DNA of 64,000 bases, taken from NCBI GenBank assembly GCA_000746765.1, contig JOSY01000077.1, forward strand, positions 62,001-126,000. The letters are read 5' to 3'. A model generated the notes under the pieces. That model saw only the letters and a program-made list of their open reading frames with translations. It was not told where the DNA came from and did no database searches. Positions 33,187 through 42,803 of the stretch are shown in pieces (position 1 is the stretch's first letter; each line of letters begins with the position of its first letter). The position numbers and the translations under genes were made by a program. The stretch is from Marine Group I thaumarchaeote SCGC AAA799-D11 (GTDB lineage Archaea; Thermoproteota; Nitrososphaeria; Nitrososphaerales; Nitrosopumilaceae).

Positions 33187-34338
33187 ATGATGGCAGAAAA
33201 ATCAGTTCATACTGTTTCTGTAATTTTGCCTACGTACAATGAATCTCAAAATATCATCAATATTTTAAAAAAAATACAAGAAATTGTTCCTAAGAATATT
33301 TCAGCTCAAGCAATTGTTGTAGATGATAATTCTCCTGACGGTACAGGGAAATTAGTTGAAGATTATCTCAAAAATGTAAAAGAATATGCAAATTATACAA
33401 TTGATGTAATACACAGAAAAGCTAAATCTGGTCTTGGAACTGCAATTCTAAACGGAATCAAAGAGGCAAAAGGTGATACCATAGTAGTTATGGACTGTGA
33501 TTTTTCACACCCACCACAGATAATTCCTAAAATGTTAGAGGCATTAAAGTCACAATGTGATCTTGTTGTTGCATCTAGGTATATCAATGGTGGTAAAACT
33601 GAAAATTGGCCGATCAAAAGAAAACTACTAAGTAAATTTGCAACAAAGGTTGCAAAAAATTTTCTAAATATTGATGCAAAAGATCCAATGTCTGGCTTTT
33701 TTGCATTCAAACGTAATATTTTAGATGGAAAAAAGTTTGATGCAATTGGATACAAATTACTATTAGAAATCCTTGTCAAAACTAAAGGTGTAAGCATTAA
33801 GGAAATACCATACACCTTTACTGATAGAGAGATAGGTAAAAGTAAACTTGATCTTAAAATAATGTTTGATTATGTAAAATCCGTTTGGAAACTTTACAAA
33901 TCAACAAAACCTGTTGGTGAAAAAAGAGCATCAGTAAAATTTCTTTCAAAGGCTGCTAGATTCTATTCTGTTGGTGCAAGCGGTCTTGCAATAAATTATC
34001 TTGTTTCATTATTTTCTATATCTAGCAATCCAGAACTTTGGTATATTCATGCAAATGTTTTAGGGATTTTAACATCAATGTCTTCAAACTTTATTTTAAA
34101 TAAAATATGGACATTTAATGATAGAGAATTTTCTCCAAAAAAAACACTTCCTCAATATCTAAAATTTTTAACTTTTAGTTCTCTAGGTGCTTTAATTCAA
34201 TTAGCAATGATCTATTTGCTTGTTGATAATTACAATATAGAATATGCACCTGCACTAATTGGTTCTGTTTCAATTGCTGCAATTGGAAATTTCATCCTAA
34301 ACAAAAAATGGACATTCAAAGAAAAAGTTTGGTCATAA
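33187..34338 (+). CDS. Dolichol-phosphate mannosyltransferase-like GT2 fused to GtrA-type membrane domain
   Basis: The first 240 residues are a family-2 glycosyltransferase with 'VILPTYNESQNI', 'VVDDNSPDGTG', 'VMDCDFSHPP' (DxD-like) and 'YKLLLEILVK', as in Dol-P-Man synthases. The last 130 residues contain four hydrophobic helices of the GtrA/DPMS type, with 'SMSSNFILNKIWTF' and a second similar 'IGNFILNKKWTF'. It should load a sugar on dolichol phosphate at the membrane for N-glycosylation by AglB (53431). A second ATG at 33190 is an alternative start. Confidence 0.88.
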   Translation: MMAEKSVHTVSVILPTYNESQNIINILKKIQEIVPKNISAQAIVVDDNSPDGTGKLVEDYLKNVKEYANYTIDVIHRKAKSGLGTAILNGIKEAKGDTIVVMDCDFSHPPQIIPKMLEALKSQCDLVVASRYINGGKTENWPIKRKLLSKFATKVAKNFLNIDAKDPMSGFFAFKRNILDGKKFDAIGYKLLLEILVKTKGVSIKEIPYTFTDREIGKSKLDLKIMFDYVKSVWKLYKSTKPVGEKRASVKFLSKAARFYSVGASGLAINYLVSLFSISSNPELWYIHANVLGILTSMSSNFILNKIWTFNDREFSPKKTLPQYLKFLTFSSLGALIQLAMIYLLVDNYNIEYAPALIGSVSIAAIGNFILNKKWTFKEKVWS

Positions 34339-34388
34339 ACTAATTTTTTTCATAAAATTTCCATATTTTTAGACCCTATCTTTTTCTT

Positions 34389-34427
34389 CCAAAACGGACT
34401 ATGTCTAAGGGATCATTTCCGTTTTGG
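34389..34427. repeat. 10-bp perfect inverted repeat upstream of giant surface-protein gene
   Basis: CCAAAACGGA (34389-34398) is mirrored by TCCGTTTTGG (34418-34427) with a 19-nt loop. It lies about 50 bp after the glycosyltransferase stop and 138 bp before the giant gene start. It could be an operator or a transcript hairpin. A TATA-like TTTAAATAAAAT (near 34473-34484) follows. Confidence 0.4.
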
Positions 34428-34552
34428 TACCTAGTAATCACGATAATTTCCTTGTGTCTTATTGATTTTGAATTTAAATAAAATATGACGTCAATGTTGA
34501 AGAAAAAACCCAGAGTTTCTCTTAGATCTAGAAATTCTCGAAATTGGAACCA

Positions 34553-34567
34553 GGAGGTTACAAATTG
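34553..34567 (+). promoter_or_regulatory. Shine-Dalgarno site that fixes a TTG start
   Basis: GGAGGT at 34553-34558 is 6 nt before TTG at 34565-34567. This makes 34565 a better start than the in-frame TTG at 34544, and gives a clean signal peptide beginning MIKSNVIF. Confidence 0.6.
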
Positions 34568-35521
34568 ATAAAATCAAATGTTATTTTTGCATTTTTGATT
34601 CTATCATCAATTCTTACAACAATTCCTGTTGATGGATTTTCTGATCAATCTACAGAATCATTAATTTTTGAAAATCCAAACAAATCTTCAACTCCAAAAA
34701 TTGTAACACACCATACACTTTCATTTCATGAAAAAATTGCAATGAATACTGATAATGCAAAAAATAATTCTAGTGATGTTTTGGGATCATCTTATTCATC
34801 ACATAAAGAGATAAAGTTTAATGAAAAATTACAACTTACTGTCTCACAATTAGATGAAAAAATCCTTAACTTTGGAATTGTAAGCAATGATCGTATAGCA
34901 ATTTTAGATAGAATAAATGACAAACAATCAAGAGCTTCATTTACAACATCTGGATTAAAATTATCTGAAGTTGAAAACAGCGTTGTTGAAGAATTATTTG
35001 CAATTCAATTACCTGTTGGATTAGAGTTAGAACAAATTCAATTCAACAAACTCTTTGAAGATATTTCTGATTCTTTAGTTCCTATCCAATCATTACTAAT
35101 AATATCCTCTGAAGTAAATGATGACTCATCACAATTAGGAAACACTGTACTTGTTTTCTTTATTGCACCTATCATTGGATATGTTTTACTGAGATCAGAA
35201 AAAGAAAAACTTCAATTCTATGAAGTTAAAAAATTCTTTTCTATTTTTGTTTTAGTTATAATGTCTTCTACAATTCTTTTGATGCCATTATCTGTCTCAT
35301 CATCATATTGGGGCATGGCTTATGCTGAAGAGTTTTCATTTGATGGAATAATTGATGATCATCAAAATTCTCTCATATCAAATGCAACCTCTGTTGAATC
35401 CACAACTGAACTCACCAACGCAACCACAACTGAACTCACCAACGCAACCACAACTGAACTCACCAACGCAACCACAACTGAACTCACCAACGCCAGAAGC
35501 AACTGTTTCATTCTCATTTGA
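34565..35521 (+). CDS. N-terminal part of giant multidomain surface protein (frame lost at 24-bp repeats)
   Basis: The frame encodes a signal peptide (about 1-26), a soluble region of about 170 residues, a membrane helix ('LVFFIAPIIGYVLL') and a second signal-like segment ('LVIMSSTILLMPLSV' then 'SYWGMAYAEE'). It ends in four 8-residue TTTELTNA-type repeats, after which the frame hits a stop. The long downstream frame begins inside the same repeats, shifted by one base, and continues the same kind of sequence. Dropping one C in GCC at 35492-35494 would join them. Most likely it is one gene spanning 34565-41314, roughly 2250 residues. Confidence 0.65.
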   Translation: MIKSNVIFAFLILSSILTTIPVDGFSDQSTESLIFENPNKSSTPKIVTHHTLSFHEKIAMNTDNAKNNSSDVLGSSYSSHKEIKFNEKLQLTVSQLDEKILNFGIVSNDRIAILDRINDKQSRASFTTSGLKLSEVENSVVEELFAIQLPVGLELEQIQFNKLFEDISDSLVPIQSLLIISSEVNDDSSQLGNTVLVFFIAPIIGYVLLRSEKEKLQFYEVKKFFSIFVLVIMSSTILLMPLSVSSSYWGMAYAEEFSFDGIIDDHQNSLISNATSVESTTELTNATTTELTNATTTELTNATTTELTNARSNCFILI

Positions 35522-38500
35522 TCAATCAAATTCAACAGAATCTGATGTAATAATCACTGAAGAAATTGCTGAATCTACTGTTGAAGAAGAATCTGTTACA
35601 CTAGAGCTTGATGGTGATGGTGATTTCATTCAAATCCAAAACGTTACAGTAACTGACGATGTAGATGGTTTGACAGTAACTGCCTGGGTAAAACCTGATT
35701 ATTCTTCTGGTTCTGCAGAATTTACAGTGCTTAGTAAGGACAAATCATTTGCACTTACAATTACTAACAATTTCCTATCTGAAAATACTGCAAAATTCTC
35801 TGTATTTGACGGAATAAAATGGACTACAGTTGAGTCCACCAGTATAATTTCAGAAAACTGGTCATTTTTGTCATCTACATTTGATGGTGATACCATTGGC
35901 ATTTTTGTTAATGGTACTAGAGAAGCAACACAAGAAGTTGTAGGAGTTCCAACTCTCACTACTAATGGTAAATTAGATACAACAACTGTTGAAAACCTAA
36001 CCTCTGAAGAAGATATTGTAATTGGTGCAGCAGTTACCACCAAAAATGAAGAAACAAAAGCCAGCAATCAATTTTCAGGTGAAATTGATGATGTTTCCTT
36101 GTATGATTATGTTCTAGATGACGAACAAATTTTGGCAATGTATGAGCAAACCAAAGATAACTATGTTGAAGTTGTTCCAGAATTAACTCTAGAAGAAATT
36201 ATTGCTCAGATGGAAGCAGAACAATTAGCAAATTCTGAGAATACAACCACAACTGAATCTATCTTAGAATCGAATTCTACCACAACCAAACCAGTAGAAG
36301 AACCATTACAAGAACCAATAATTATTGAAGAAACACCTCTAGATGTTACACCAACATTAACACCAACTGAAGAATCCTTTGAAATTTCTCAAGATGCAGA
36401 ATTTGAATTAGAATTTTTCTCTGAAGAAGATGTATTATTCAATGAACTAGAAGAATTAGAAAATTCCTTATTACTACTTGAAGAATTAGAAGCCGAATTA
36501 CTACTTGTTGAAGATTCTTTGACTGAAGAAACAGAATCTACACAAACTCCAATGTTGGGATTTGTATTCTCATTCTTTGCAATTCCACAAGCAGATGCAG
36601 CATCACCAAATGACAAAGAACAATCAAAATTAGATATCGCACAAGTAAAAGAACAAATCTCTTTACTCAAACAAAAGATTCAATCAATTAAATCTGGAGA
36701 TATAAGTGAAGAAGAACTTAAAGAAGCAAAATCACAACTCAAATCAATCATATCACAACTCAAATCTATTGCAAAGAATCTAGACAAGACTGATGGTGTA
36801 GCTGCACAAAAGATCAAAGACTCTTCAACTAACATTGAAAAAATTGCAGATGCAGCACCTGAAGATCTAACACAAGAAAATGTTTGGATTGCACAAGACG
36901 AACAAATCACAACTCAAACCTATGATGCAAATGGAAATCTAGTTGATATTGAACATAAATATGAAAAAGTTAGAGATGGAAAATTCAAACTAAAACTAGA
37001 CTTTGATTCAGAAAACAAACCTGGATTGTACAAAGTAAAGACTACCATTCTAGTTGATGGAGAGGCTCATACAGTTGAAGAAGAGTTTGCATGGGGATTG
37101 ATATCACTAAACACATACAAGAGCACATACTATCCAGGCGATTTAGCAGAGTTTGTAATTGTAGTGCTTGATTCAGAAGGTCATCCAATAAGTGGTGCAG
37201 ATGTATCTATGAGTATTACAAACCCACTACGAGAGATCACATTCCTTTCTACTAATAATGGAATCACTGAAGGTGTAGAAGTTGGTCTTTATGACGCACA
37301 ATACTTGACTGCAATGCAAGGAACATACACAGTTGATATTAATGCAAAAGCAGATGGAATTGATACAAACTTTAGTACAACATTTGATGTTGCAGAGTTT
37401 GTAGAATTTGACATTATTAGAACTGCACAATCCAAGATAGATCCTACTACTAATCCAAATGCATTTGATGTAGTAATTGATGTAGAATCATTTGTTGGAG
37501 GAGATTCCCTAACAATTGTTGAGACAATTCCTAGAGTACTTGATGTAGAAACTGATGCCAAAGTCAAGATTCAAGGAGACAGAAAAGTTCTCACATGGAC
37601 AAAATCATTAGTAGATGGTAAAACAACAGTAGAGTATACTTATTCTGTTCCATTTGTTTTCCCAAGTTTGTATGATTTAGGACCAGTTGAGATTCAGTAT
37701 GAGAATGATCTTACATTTACAGAGGCAAGACCATGGTTTGTAGCAAACGACCCTGCAATATCTGAAAATACAGGACTTGGAGCAATTGTTGCAACTACAG
37801 GTGATTCTTTTACTGGTAGTTCAGCAACTAACTCAACTGCTATGGCTGATGCAGTATCTGTAAAAGGTGATTATGTTAGTGCAGATGGTACTACTGGTTG
37901 GGGTGAAAGCTCTGGTTCTGCAGCCAAACAACTTCGTGCAACAGAAGGTGGAAATGTAACTGGTTATAACTTTGAATCTATCCCAGGCACTGATACTCTT
38001 GATTACCTTGAAGTTAATGCAACGTCTGCACTATCTGGAAACCTACAAGATTACACACTCAGCGTTCAATTAATTGGTGAAAATGGAACTTTACTTGCTG
38101 GAACAAGTGGTACATGTACCGTTGGTGTAGTCAGCTGTTTAGGTTCTTCAACTGGTGGTGTAATCACATCTAGTCCTCAAACTAATACTGCATTCCAAGA
38201 TATGATCTTTAACTTTACTAGTTTAGGTGATCTTGTTCCAGCAGATATTGATAGTAGTACATTTGGTGTTCAAGTTCTAGTTGCAGCTGATACTAGTGCT
38301 GGTGGAGGTGGACAATCTGTTATAATTGATGCATTGAATATGACTGTAGTTCATAGTGGTGGAGCAGTAGCACCAAATCCTCCACAACCATATGTTACAT
38401 TTACTGATGCAGTTGGACCTGATGTAACATTGACATGGAATGCACCAAACTCTCCTCCTGATCCATATGGTTATACTGTTGATAGAAAACTAAACGGTGG

Positions 38501-40826
38501 AACTACAACAAACATTGGTTCTGTCTCTGAAGTAACAGATCCTGCTGAAACAATTAATGATACTGGTCTTGTAAATAGTACTGCTAACTTCTACAAATAT
38601 CTGGTCTTCTCTACAGATGGTGGTACACGTAGTGATACATCATTAAATGGTACACTTGGTTTCCTTCCAGATGCAGTAGCAGTTTCTGACTCTATAACCA
38701 AGAGTATCTCCAAATCATTCTCTGACGCAATCCCAGTATCAGACTCTATCTCAAAGAGCATAACCAAATCATTCTCTGACGCAGTAGCAGTTTCAGATGA
38801 TATCTCCACCGCCAACAACATTCAAAGATCATTCAACAATGACGCAATCCCAGTATCAGACTCTATCTCAAAGAGCATAACCAAATCATTCTCTGACTCT
38901 ATTCCAGTTTCAGATTCTATCGAATCTACAGGTGCCAAGAATGTCTCCTTATCTGATACTATCTCAATTGGTGAAACCATTGCAACTGTTGCAACTCTCA
39001 CTCGTTCATTAGCTGATAGCATTGCTGCATCAGAGTATCTTGTTTCAACCAAAGTTAGTAATACTAATCAAACATCTTTGACTCCATCTGATGACGCAGA
39101 AACAGTTACCGTTACAACTACTAACACTGAAGTTGAAATCAAATCAACTTCATCTTCCCCAGACATTGTAGTTACTGATGAAAACATTTCAACTAAAATT
39201 GATTACTCTAGTGTTATATCTGGAACTGACGTAACAATTACTGATGGATATAATGTCACATTCAATGCTACTCACACAGATGATGATTCAAACATTGAAG
39301 ATGAAGAAGGAACAATAGTATTTGCTGATGGCACCACGTTATCAGGACCGAGTGGTTGGGATGGAAAATTATCTTTACCAACAACTAAGACCGTATCAAT
39401 TGCCACAACTACAACTACAACTACAGTCACATCAACTACAACTACAACTACCACTTCCTATTCAGAAGTTGCCGCATTTGAAGTTGGACTAGCAGGACAA
39501 AAGATCTCTGTTAGTCCTCCAACAAAAATTGTCTTTGAGAATGATGGTGGAAGTGGATTTGTTACATTTTACACTGATGTAAATGATAACATTGTGTTTA
39601 TTGATCAATGTTCTTCTAACTTTGCAACTGCATCTGCAGCTGATGCAGCACTTGGTGATGATGACGAATGTTATTTCGATGATGATACTGATTTGGTAAT
39701 ATGGACTAGCCACTTTACCAAATTTGGTGCAGCAAAGAAATCTACATCATCCTCATCTACTAGTACTGATGGTCCATCTGGTGGTGGAGGAAAAACTGGT
39801 GTGGGTCCAGGTGGTAAAGGTGCAGGAGCTGGAGGATTTGGTGGTATCTTAGGAACTCCACTCACAATTAATGAAGTATCCTATGACAAATGTGATGAAA
39901 ACATTGCAAGAATTCTAGTCTCTAGTGATGCTGAAAACCCACCAGTAGTTACAATTCATACAACAAAGACTGGAACTGTCATAGCAGTACTATCTGATGA
40001 GCAACCATATGAAGAACTAAACAAGATTACCCGAGTTGACAAATACCTATACGAAATTCCAATCACATCAAATGAAACATTCTTGATGGTTACTGTTACT
40101 GAAGAGAAAGGTACAGTACAAAACACAGTAAATGCTGCAATCAATACCCCATCATGTGATGGTGTAATAGTGGTATCTGATGTTCCAGAAGGCGAAATTG
40201 ATGAAATTTCATTTGCAGTACCTAGAATATTTGATGTCAAATTCCAAATTGAGAATGGAACACAACACATTGCCGATGTTGATTCAGAATTCTTCTATGT
40301 GTCTGAACAAGACTTGTACATTTCAGCAATTATTGATAGCAAGACTCCACTCAAGAGAGTTGAACTTAGAACCATCACACTAGGACAATCTGATGATGAA
40401 TACATTGCAATGAGAATGAATGTTGAACCATTAATCTACACTGAATCTGCATACCAAGTAACTGCAAGTATACCTTCATACTTAATGCAAGATCCGGCAG
40501 TTGGTTATTGGATACATGTAATTGATGAAGAGCTAAGCGAAGTAGAATCAAAACACTACACCATGGGTGTTAAGCCAATTACTGAACCAGATGTATCTCT
40601 AGAGTTAGATGTGCCATCAATTCAGGCAACTAACACCATAGTTAGACCTAGCTTGTATATTGAAAATGAACAAGCACCAGCATATGGTATTGTATCTCTA
40701 TTAGTTGATGGTGAGGTCGTATCAAAACAACCTCAATTCTTTGATAATGGTCAAACCAAAGTATCATTTGACTACAAGACTCCATTCTATGATGTCTATC
40801 ATCTTATGATATTCAAGGCCAAGTAG
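35352..40826 (+). CDS. Central part of giant multidomain extracellular protein
   Basis: This 1.8-kilo-residue frame is entered from the 24-bp repeats; its first codons to about 35497 are out-of-frame shadow. In order it encodes a LamG/concanavalin-like domain (about 35600-36150), a Glu/Leu-rich helical region with an internal hydrophobic stretch near 36560, an alpha2-macroglobulin-type beta domain ('YYPGDLAEFVIVVLD', near 37140), further beta domains, an FN3 domain (about 38380-38650), Ser/Asp-rich repeats (38670-38960), a poly-Thr linker (39400-39460), a Gly-rich linker (39775-39850) and a C-terminal beta domain. It is probably a cell-surface adhesin or envelope protein. A stop at 40824-40826 breaks it. 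Confidence 0.75.
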   Translation: MMIIKILSYQMQPLLNPQLNSPTQPQLNSPTQPQLNSPTQPQLNSPTPEATVSFSFDQSNSTESDVIITEEIAESTVEEESVTLELDGDGDFIQIQNVTVTDDVDGLTVTAWVKPDYSSGSAEFTVLSKDKSFALTITNNFLSENTAKFSVFDGIKWTTVESTSIISENWSFLSSTFDGDTIGIFVNGTREATQEVVGVPTLTTNGKLDTTTVENLTSEEDIVIGAAVTTKNEETKASNQFSGEIDDVSLYDYVLDDEQILAMYEQTKDNYVEVVPELTLEEIIAQMEAEQLANSENTTTTESILESNSTTTKPVEEPLQEPIIIEETPLDVTPTLTPTEESFEISQDAEFELEFFSEEDVLFNELEELENSLLLLEELEAELLLVEDSLTEETESTQTPMLGFVFSFFAIPQADAASPNDKEQSKLDIAQVKEQISLLKQKIQSIKSGDISEEELKEAKSQLKSIISQLKSIAKNLDKTDGVAAQKIKDSSTNIEKIADAAPEDLTQENVWIAQDEQITTQTYDANGNLVDIEHKYEKVRDGKFKLKLDFDSENKPGLYKVKTTILVDGEAHTVEEEFAWGLISLNTYKSTYYPGDLAEFVIVVLDSEGHPISGADVSMSITNPLREITFLSTNNGITEGVEVGLYDAQYLTAMQGTYTVDINAKADGIDTNFSTTFDVAEFVEFDIIRTAQSKIDPTTNPNAFDVVIDVESFVGGDSLTIVETIPRVLDVETDAKVKIQGDRKVLTWTKSLVDGKTTVEYTYSVPFVFPSLYDLGPVEIQYENDLTFTEARPWFVANDPAISENTGLGAIVATTGDSFTGSSATNSTAMADAVSVKGDYVSADGTTGWGESSGSAAKQLRATEGGNVTGYNFESIPGTDTLDYLEVNATSALSGNLQDYTLSVQLIGENGTLLAGTSGTCTVGVVSCLGSSTGGVITSSPQTNTAFQDMIFNFTSLGDLVPADIDSSTFGVQVLVAADTSAGGGGQSVIIDALNMTVVHSGGAVAPNPPQPYVTFTDAVGPDVTLTWNAPNSPPDPYGYTVDRKLNGGTTTNIGSVSEVTDPAETINDTGLVNSTANFYKYLVFSTDGGTRSDTSLNGTLGFLPDAVAVSDSITKSISKSFSDAIPVSDSISKSITKSFSDAVAVSDDISTANNIQRSFNNDAIPVSDSISKSITKSFSDSIPVSDSIESTGAKNVSLSDTISIGETIATVATLTRSLADSIAASEYLVSTKVSNTNQTSLTPSDDAETVTVTTTNTEVEIKSTSSSPDIVVTDENISTKIDYSSVISGTDVTITDGYNVTFNATHTDDDSNIEDEEGTIVFADGTTLSGPSGWDGKLSLPTTKTVSIATTTTTTTVTSTTTTTTTSYSEVAAFEVGLAGQKISVSPPTKIVFENDGGSGFVTFYTDVNDNIVFIDQCSSNFATASAADAALGDDDECYFDDDTDLVIWTSHFTKFGAAKKSTSSSSTSTDGPSGGGGKTGVGPGGKGAGAGGFGGILGTPLTINEVSYDKCDENIARILVSSDAENPPVVTIHTTKTGTVIAVLSDEQPYEELNKITRVDKYLYEIPITSNETFLMVTVTEEKGTVQNTVNAAINTPSCDGVIVVSDVPEGEIDEISFAVPRIFDVKFQIENGTQHIADVDSEFFYVSEQDLYISAIIDSKTPLKRVELRTITLGQSDDEYIAMRMNVEPLIYTESAYQVTASIPSYLMQDPAVGYWIHVIDEELSEVESKHYTMGVKPITEPDVSLELDVPSIQATNTIVRPSLYIENEQAPAYGIVSLLVDGEVVSKQPQFFDNGQTKVSFDYKTPFYDVYHLMIFKAK
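35401..35496 (+). repeat. Four tandem copies of a 24-bp coding repeat
   Basis: CACAACTGAACTCACCAACG plus CAAC is repeated at 35401, 35425 and 35449 without change, and at 35473 with the last bases altered. It encodes 8-residue TTTELTNA units in the upstream frame and PQLNSPTQ units in the downstream frame. The switch of coding frame happens here. Confidence 0.85.
38724..38897 (+). repeat. Two identical 57-bp coding repeats in a diverged Ser/Asp repeat array
   Basis: The 57 bp at 38724-38780 are repeated exactly at 38841-38897, with further partial copies on both sides (38670-38960). The encoded unit is about 19 residues of the form 'DAIPVSDSISKSITKSFSD'. Perfect DNA identity in a diverged array indicates recent duplication or gene conversion. 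Confidence 0.8.
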
Positions 40827-40828
40827 AG

Positions 40829-41314
40829 TTGTATGGAACTTCTAAAGTAACTGAATCTGCAGTACTTTACAACTATCCAAAGACAGTTTCAATGTCTGCT
40901 TATGACATGAAGACCATACAGCCAATTGAGATTGATGGAAACATCTTATCTGAGCCAGTATTGATATATGCATCAGATGCACAAGATGAATTCAGATTCA
41001 ATGTAATTGCACCAAATGGTCAGTGTATCATTGGTTCATCTGATGAATGTGCAGTTACTGACAACACAAGAGAAAACAGAGGAGGATTACAAAGTGTTGA
41101 ATATGAAGGTCAGATACTCAGAGTAAAGTACAGTGGTGCTGATAGTGCACTAGAGAGATTCTCTATCACCTCAATTGATCCAATTGTAGGTGATTGGACT
41201 GTTACCTTGGAGACTGAACAAGGACTAATCCCACAGGCACAAGCAATCAAAGATTTGAATGTCAAAGTGAAACAGAAGATACTCTCTGAAATGATTACAG
41301 TATACTCAGACTAG
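40829..41314 (+). CDS. C-terminal part of giant surface protein, after a second frame change
   Basis: The frame restarts 2 nt after the stop of the main frame and encodes 161 residues of beta-rich sequence with two cysteines ('NGQCIIGSSDECAV') and no signal peptide. Reading back in this frame, coding sequence ('YDIQGQVELYG') extends upstream of the TTG to about 40805, where it would join the main frame if the TT at 40804-40805 were TTT. This favours one interrupted gene over an independent one. Confidence 0.65.
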   Translation: MYGTSKVTESAVLYNYPKTVSMSAYDMKTIQPIEIDGNILSEPVLIYASDAQDEFRFNVIAPNGQCIIGSSDECAVTDNTRENRGGLQSVEYEGQILRVKYSGADSALERFSITSIDPIVGDWTVTLETEQGLIPQAQAIKDLNVKVKQKILSEMITVYSD

Positions 41315-41315
41315 T

Positions 41316-42773
41316 CTATGGAAATGCAACTGATTCTAAAAGAATTGAATCAATCTCTGAAATCTTAATTCTGGACTGTTCCATAGAGTCTCTTTTTCGT
41401 ATAGTTACAGTATCATCTTCTAATGTCTGATGATCAACTGTAACTGCAAATGGAGCTCCTATCTCATCTAATCTTCTATATCTTCTACCAATTGCACCTG
41501 AATGATCCAAGAATGCATCAAATTTTCTTTTAATCGAAAGATAAATCTCATCAGTTTTTTCTTTTAATCCATCTTTTTTGACTAGTGATAAAATTCCCAC
41601 ATGTGTAGGTGAAAGATATGGTTTTAGTGATAAAACAATTCTTTCATGTTCTGTATCGTCTTTTAATGAATGTTCTAAAATTGTGTAAAGACTTCTGTCA
41701 ATACCCATTGAAATCTCAAACACATGAGGCAAGACTTTATCATCATTATCCATTACCTCAAACTTTTCTTTACTTTTGTTTGCATGACTGGACAAGTCAT
41801 AATCTGTTCTGTAGTTACATGCAACCAGTTCAAGCCAACCAATAGTAGTTTCTACCTCAAAGTCAAACGCAACATCTGCATAGAATGCTTTTTCTTTGTC
41901 TCCTAATTTTCTGAATCTACTCCTTGAGATATCTATGCCTGTTTTTTCATAAAATTCAGTCAAGATTCCTAAATAATACGCAACAAACTTGTTTGGAATA
42001 GTTCCAGTTTCTACTGCCTCTTTGCATGTCATTGTAACTGGTTCAGAATCTGTCTGGACTCTGATTACTGTATCTTGAATCTCTACAAATTTTTCAACTT
42101 CATCAAGTTTTGATGGATTACAAAACACTTCAATCTCTGCTTGGTAAAATTCTCTTAAACGCAATAGACTCTGTCTAGGTGCTATCTCATTTCTGAAACT
42201 TTTTCCAACCTGTGCAATTCCTAACGGTAGTTTCCCTCTCATGGTTTTGTATAATCTAGGAAAATCAACAAAGATTGATTGACATGTTTCTGGTCTAAGA
42301 TATGCTTCCTCTTCCTCAGGACCAATCCCAACTCTAAACATCATATTGAAATTCTTTGTCTTATCAAAGTCTCCTTTACATTTTGGACATTTGATATTAT
42401 TTTGATTAATAGCATTATCAAATTCTTCTAAATCTGCACTTTCAGGAATTTCAATCTGTGTCAACTCTGCAATTGTTCTATCAGCTCTAAATGTTGAATT
42501 ACATTTTGTACATTTTATTATTGGATCAGCAAAATTTCCCAAATGACCTGAAGCTTCAAAAACTGATTTTGACATAATTTGAGAACCATCAATCTCAAGC
42601 ATTCCGTCTCTTCTGATTAACTCTCTTCTCCACAATTCTAGAAATTTATTTTTTAAACCAACTCCCGTTGGACCATACTCCCAAAATCCAGCTTGTGCAT
42701 CAGCATAGACTTCACAGCTTGGAAAATAAAATCCACGTTCAAGTGCTAATTTCATTACTGTTTCATAGTCCAT
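41316..42773 (-). CDS. glyS: Glycyl-tRNA synthetase, archaeal/eukaryotic homodimeric type
   Basis: The 485-residue class II synthetase shows the N-terminal 'RGFYFPSCEVYADAQAGFWE' signature, a zinc ribbon ('CTKCNSTF' and 'CPKCKGDF'), motif 2 ('GIAQVGKSFRNEIAPRQSLL') and motif 3 ('GIDRSLYTILEH'). It charges tRNA-Gly; a tRNA-Gly(CCC) gene lies at 50318. The stop is 2 bp from the convergent surface-protein gene. Confidence 0.95.
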   Translation of the reverse strand: MDYETVMKLALERGFYFPSCEVYADAQAGFWEYGPTGVGLKNKFLELWRRELIRRDGMLEIDGSQIMSKSVFEASGHLGNFADPIIKCTKCNSTFRADRTIAELTQIEIPESADLEEFDNAINQNNIKCPKCKGDFDKTKNFNMMFRVGIGPEEEEAYLRPETCQSIFVDFPRLYKTMRGKLPLGIAQVGKSFRNEIAPRQSLLRLREFYQAEIEVFCNPSKLDEVEKFVEIQDTVIRVQTDSEPVTMTCKEAVETGTIPNKFVAYYLGILTEFYEKTGIDISRSRFRKLGDKEKAFYADVAFDFEVETTIGWLELVACNYRTDYDLSSHANKSKEKFEVMDNDDKVLPHVFEISMGIDRSLYTILEHSLKDDTEHERIVLSLKPYLSPTHVGILSLVKKDGLKEKTDEIYLSIKRKFDAFLDHSGAIGRRYRRLDEIGAPFAVTVDHQTLEDDTVTIRKRDSMEQSRIKISEIDSILLESVAFP

Positions 42774-42803
42774 ATTTACTCACAAAAACCATTGAATAAA
42801 TTT

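Noticed and set aside
35401..35496. Possible CRISPR-like repeats
   Set aside because: The 24-bp units are directly tandem without spacers and encode a regular 8-residue peptide repeat, so this is a coding repeat.
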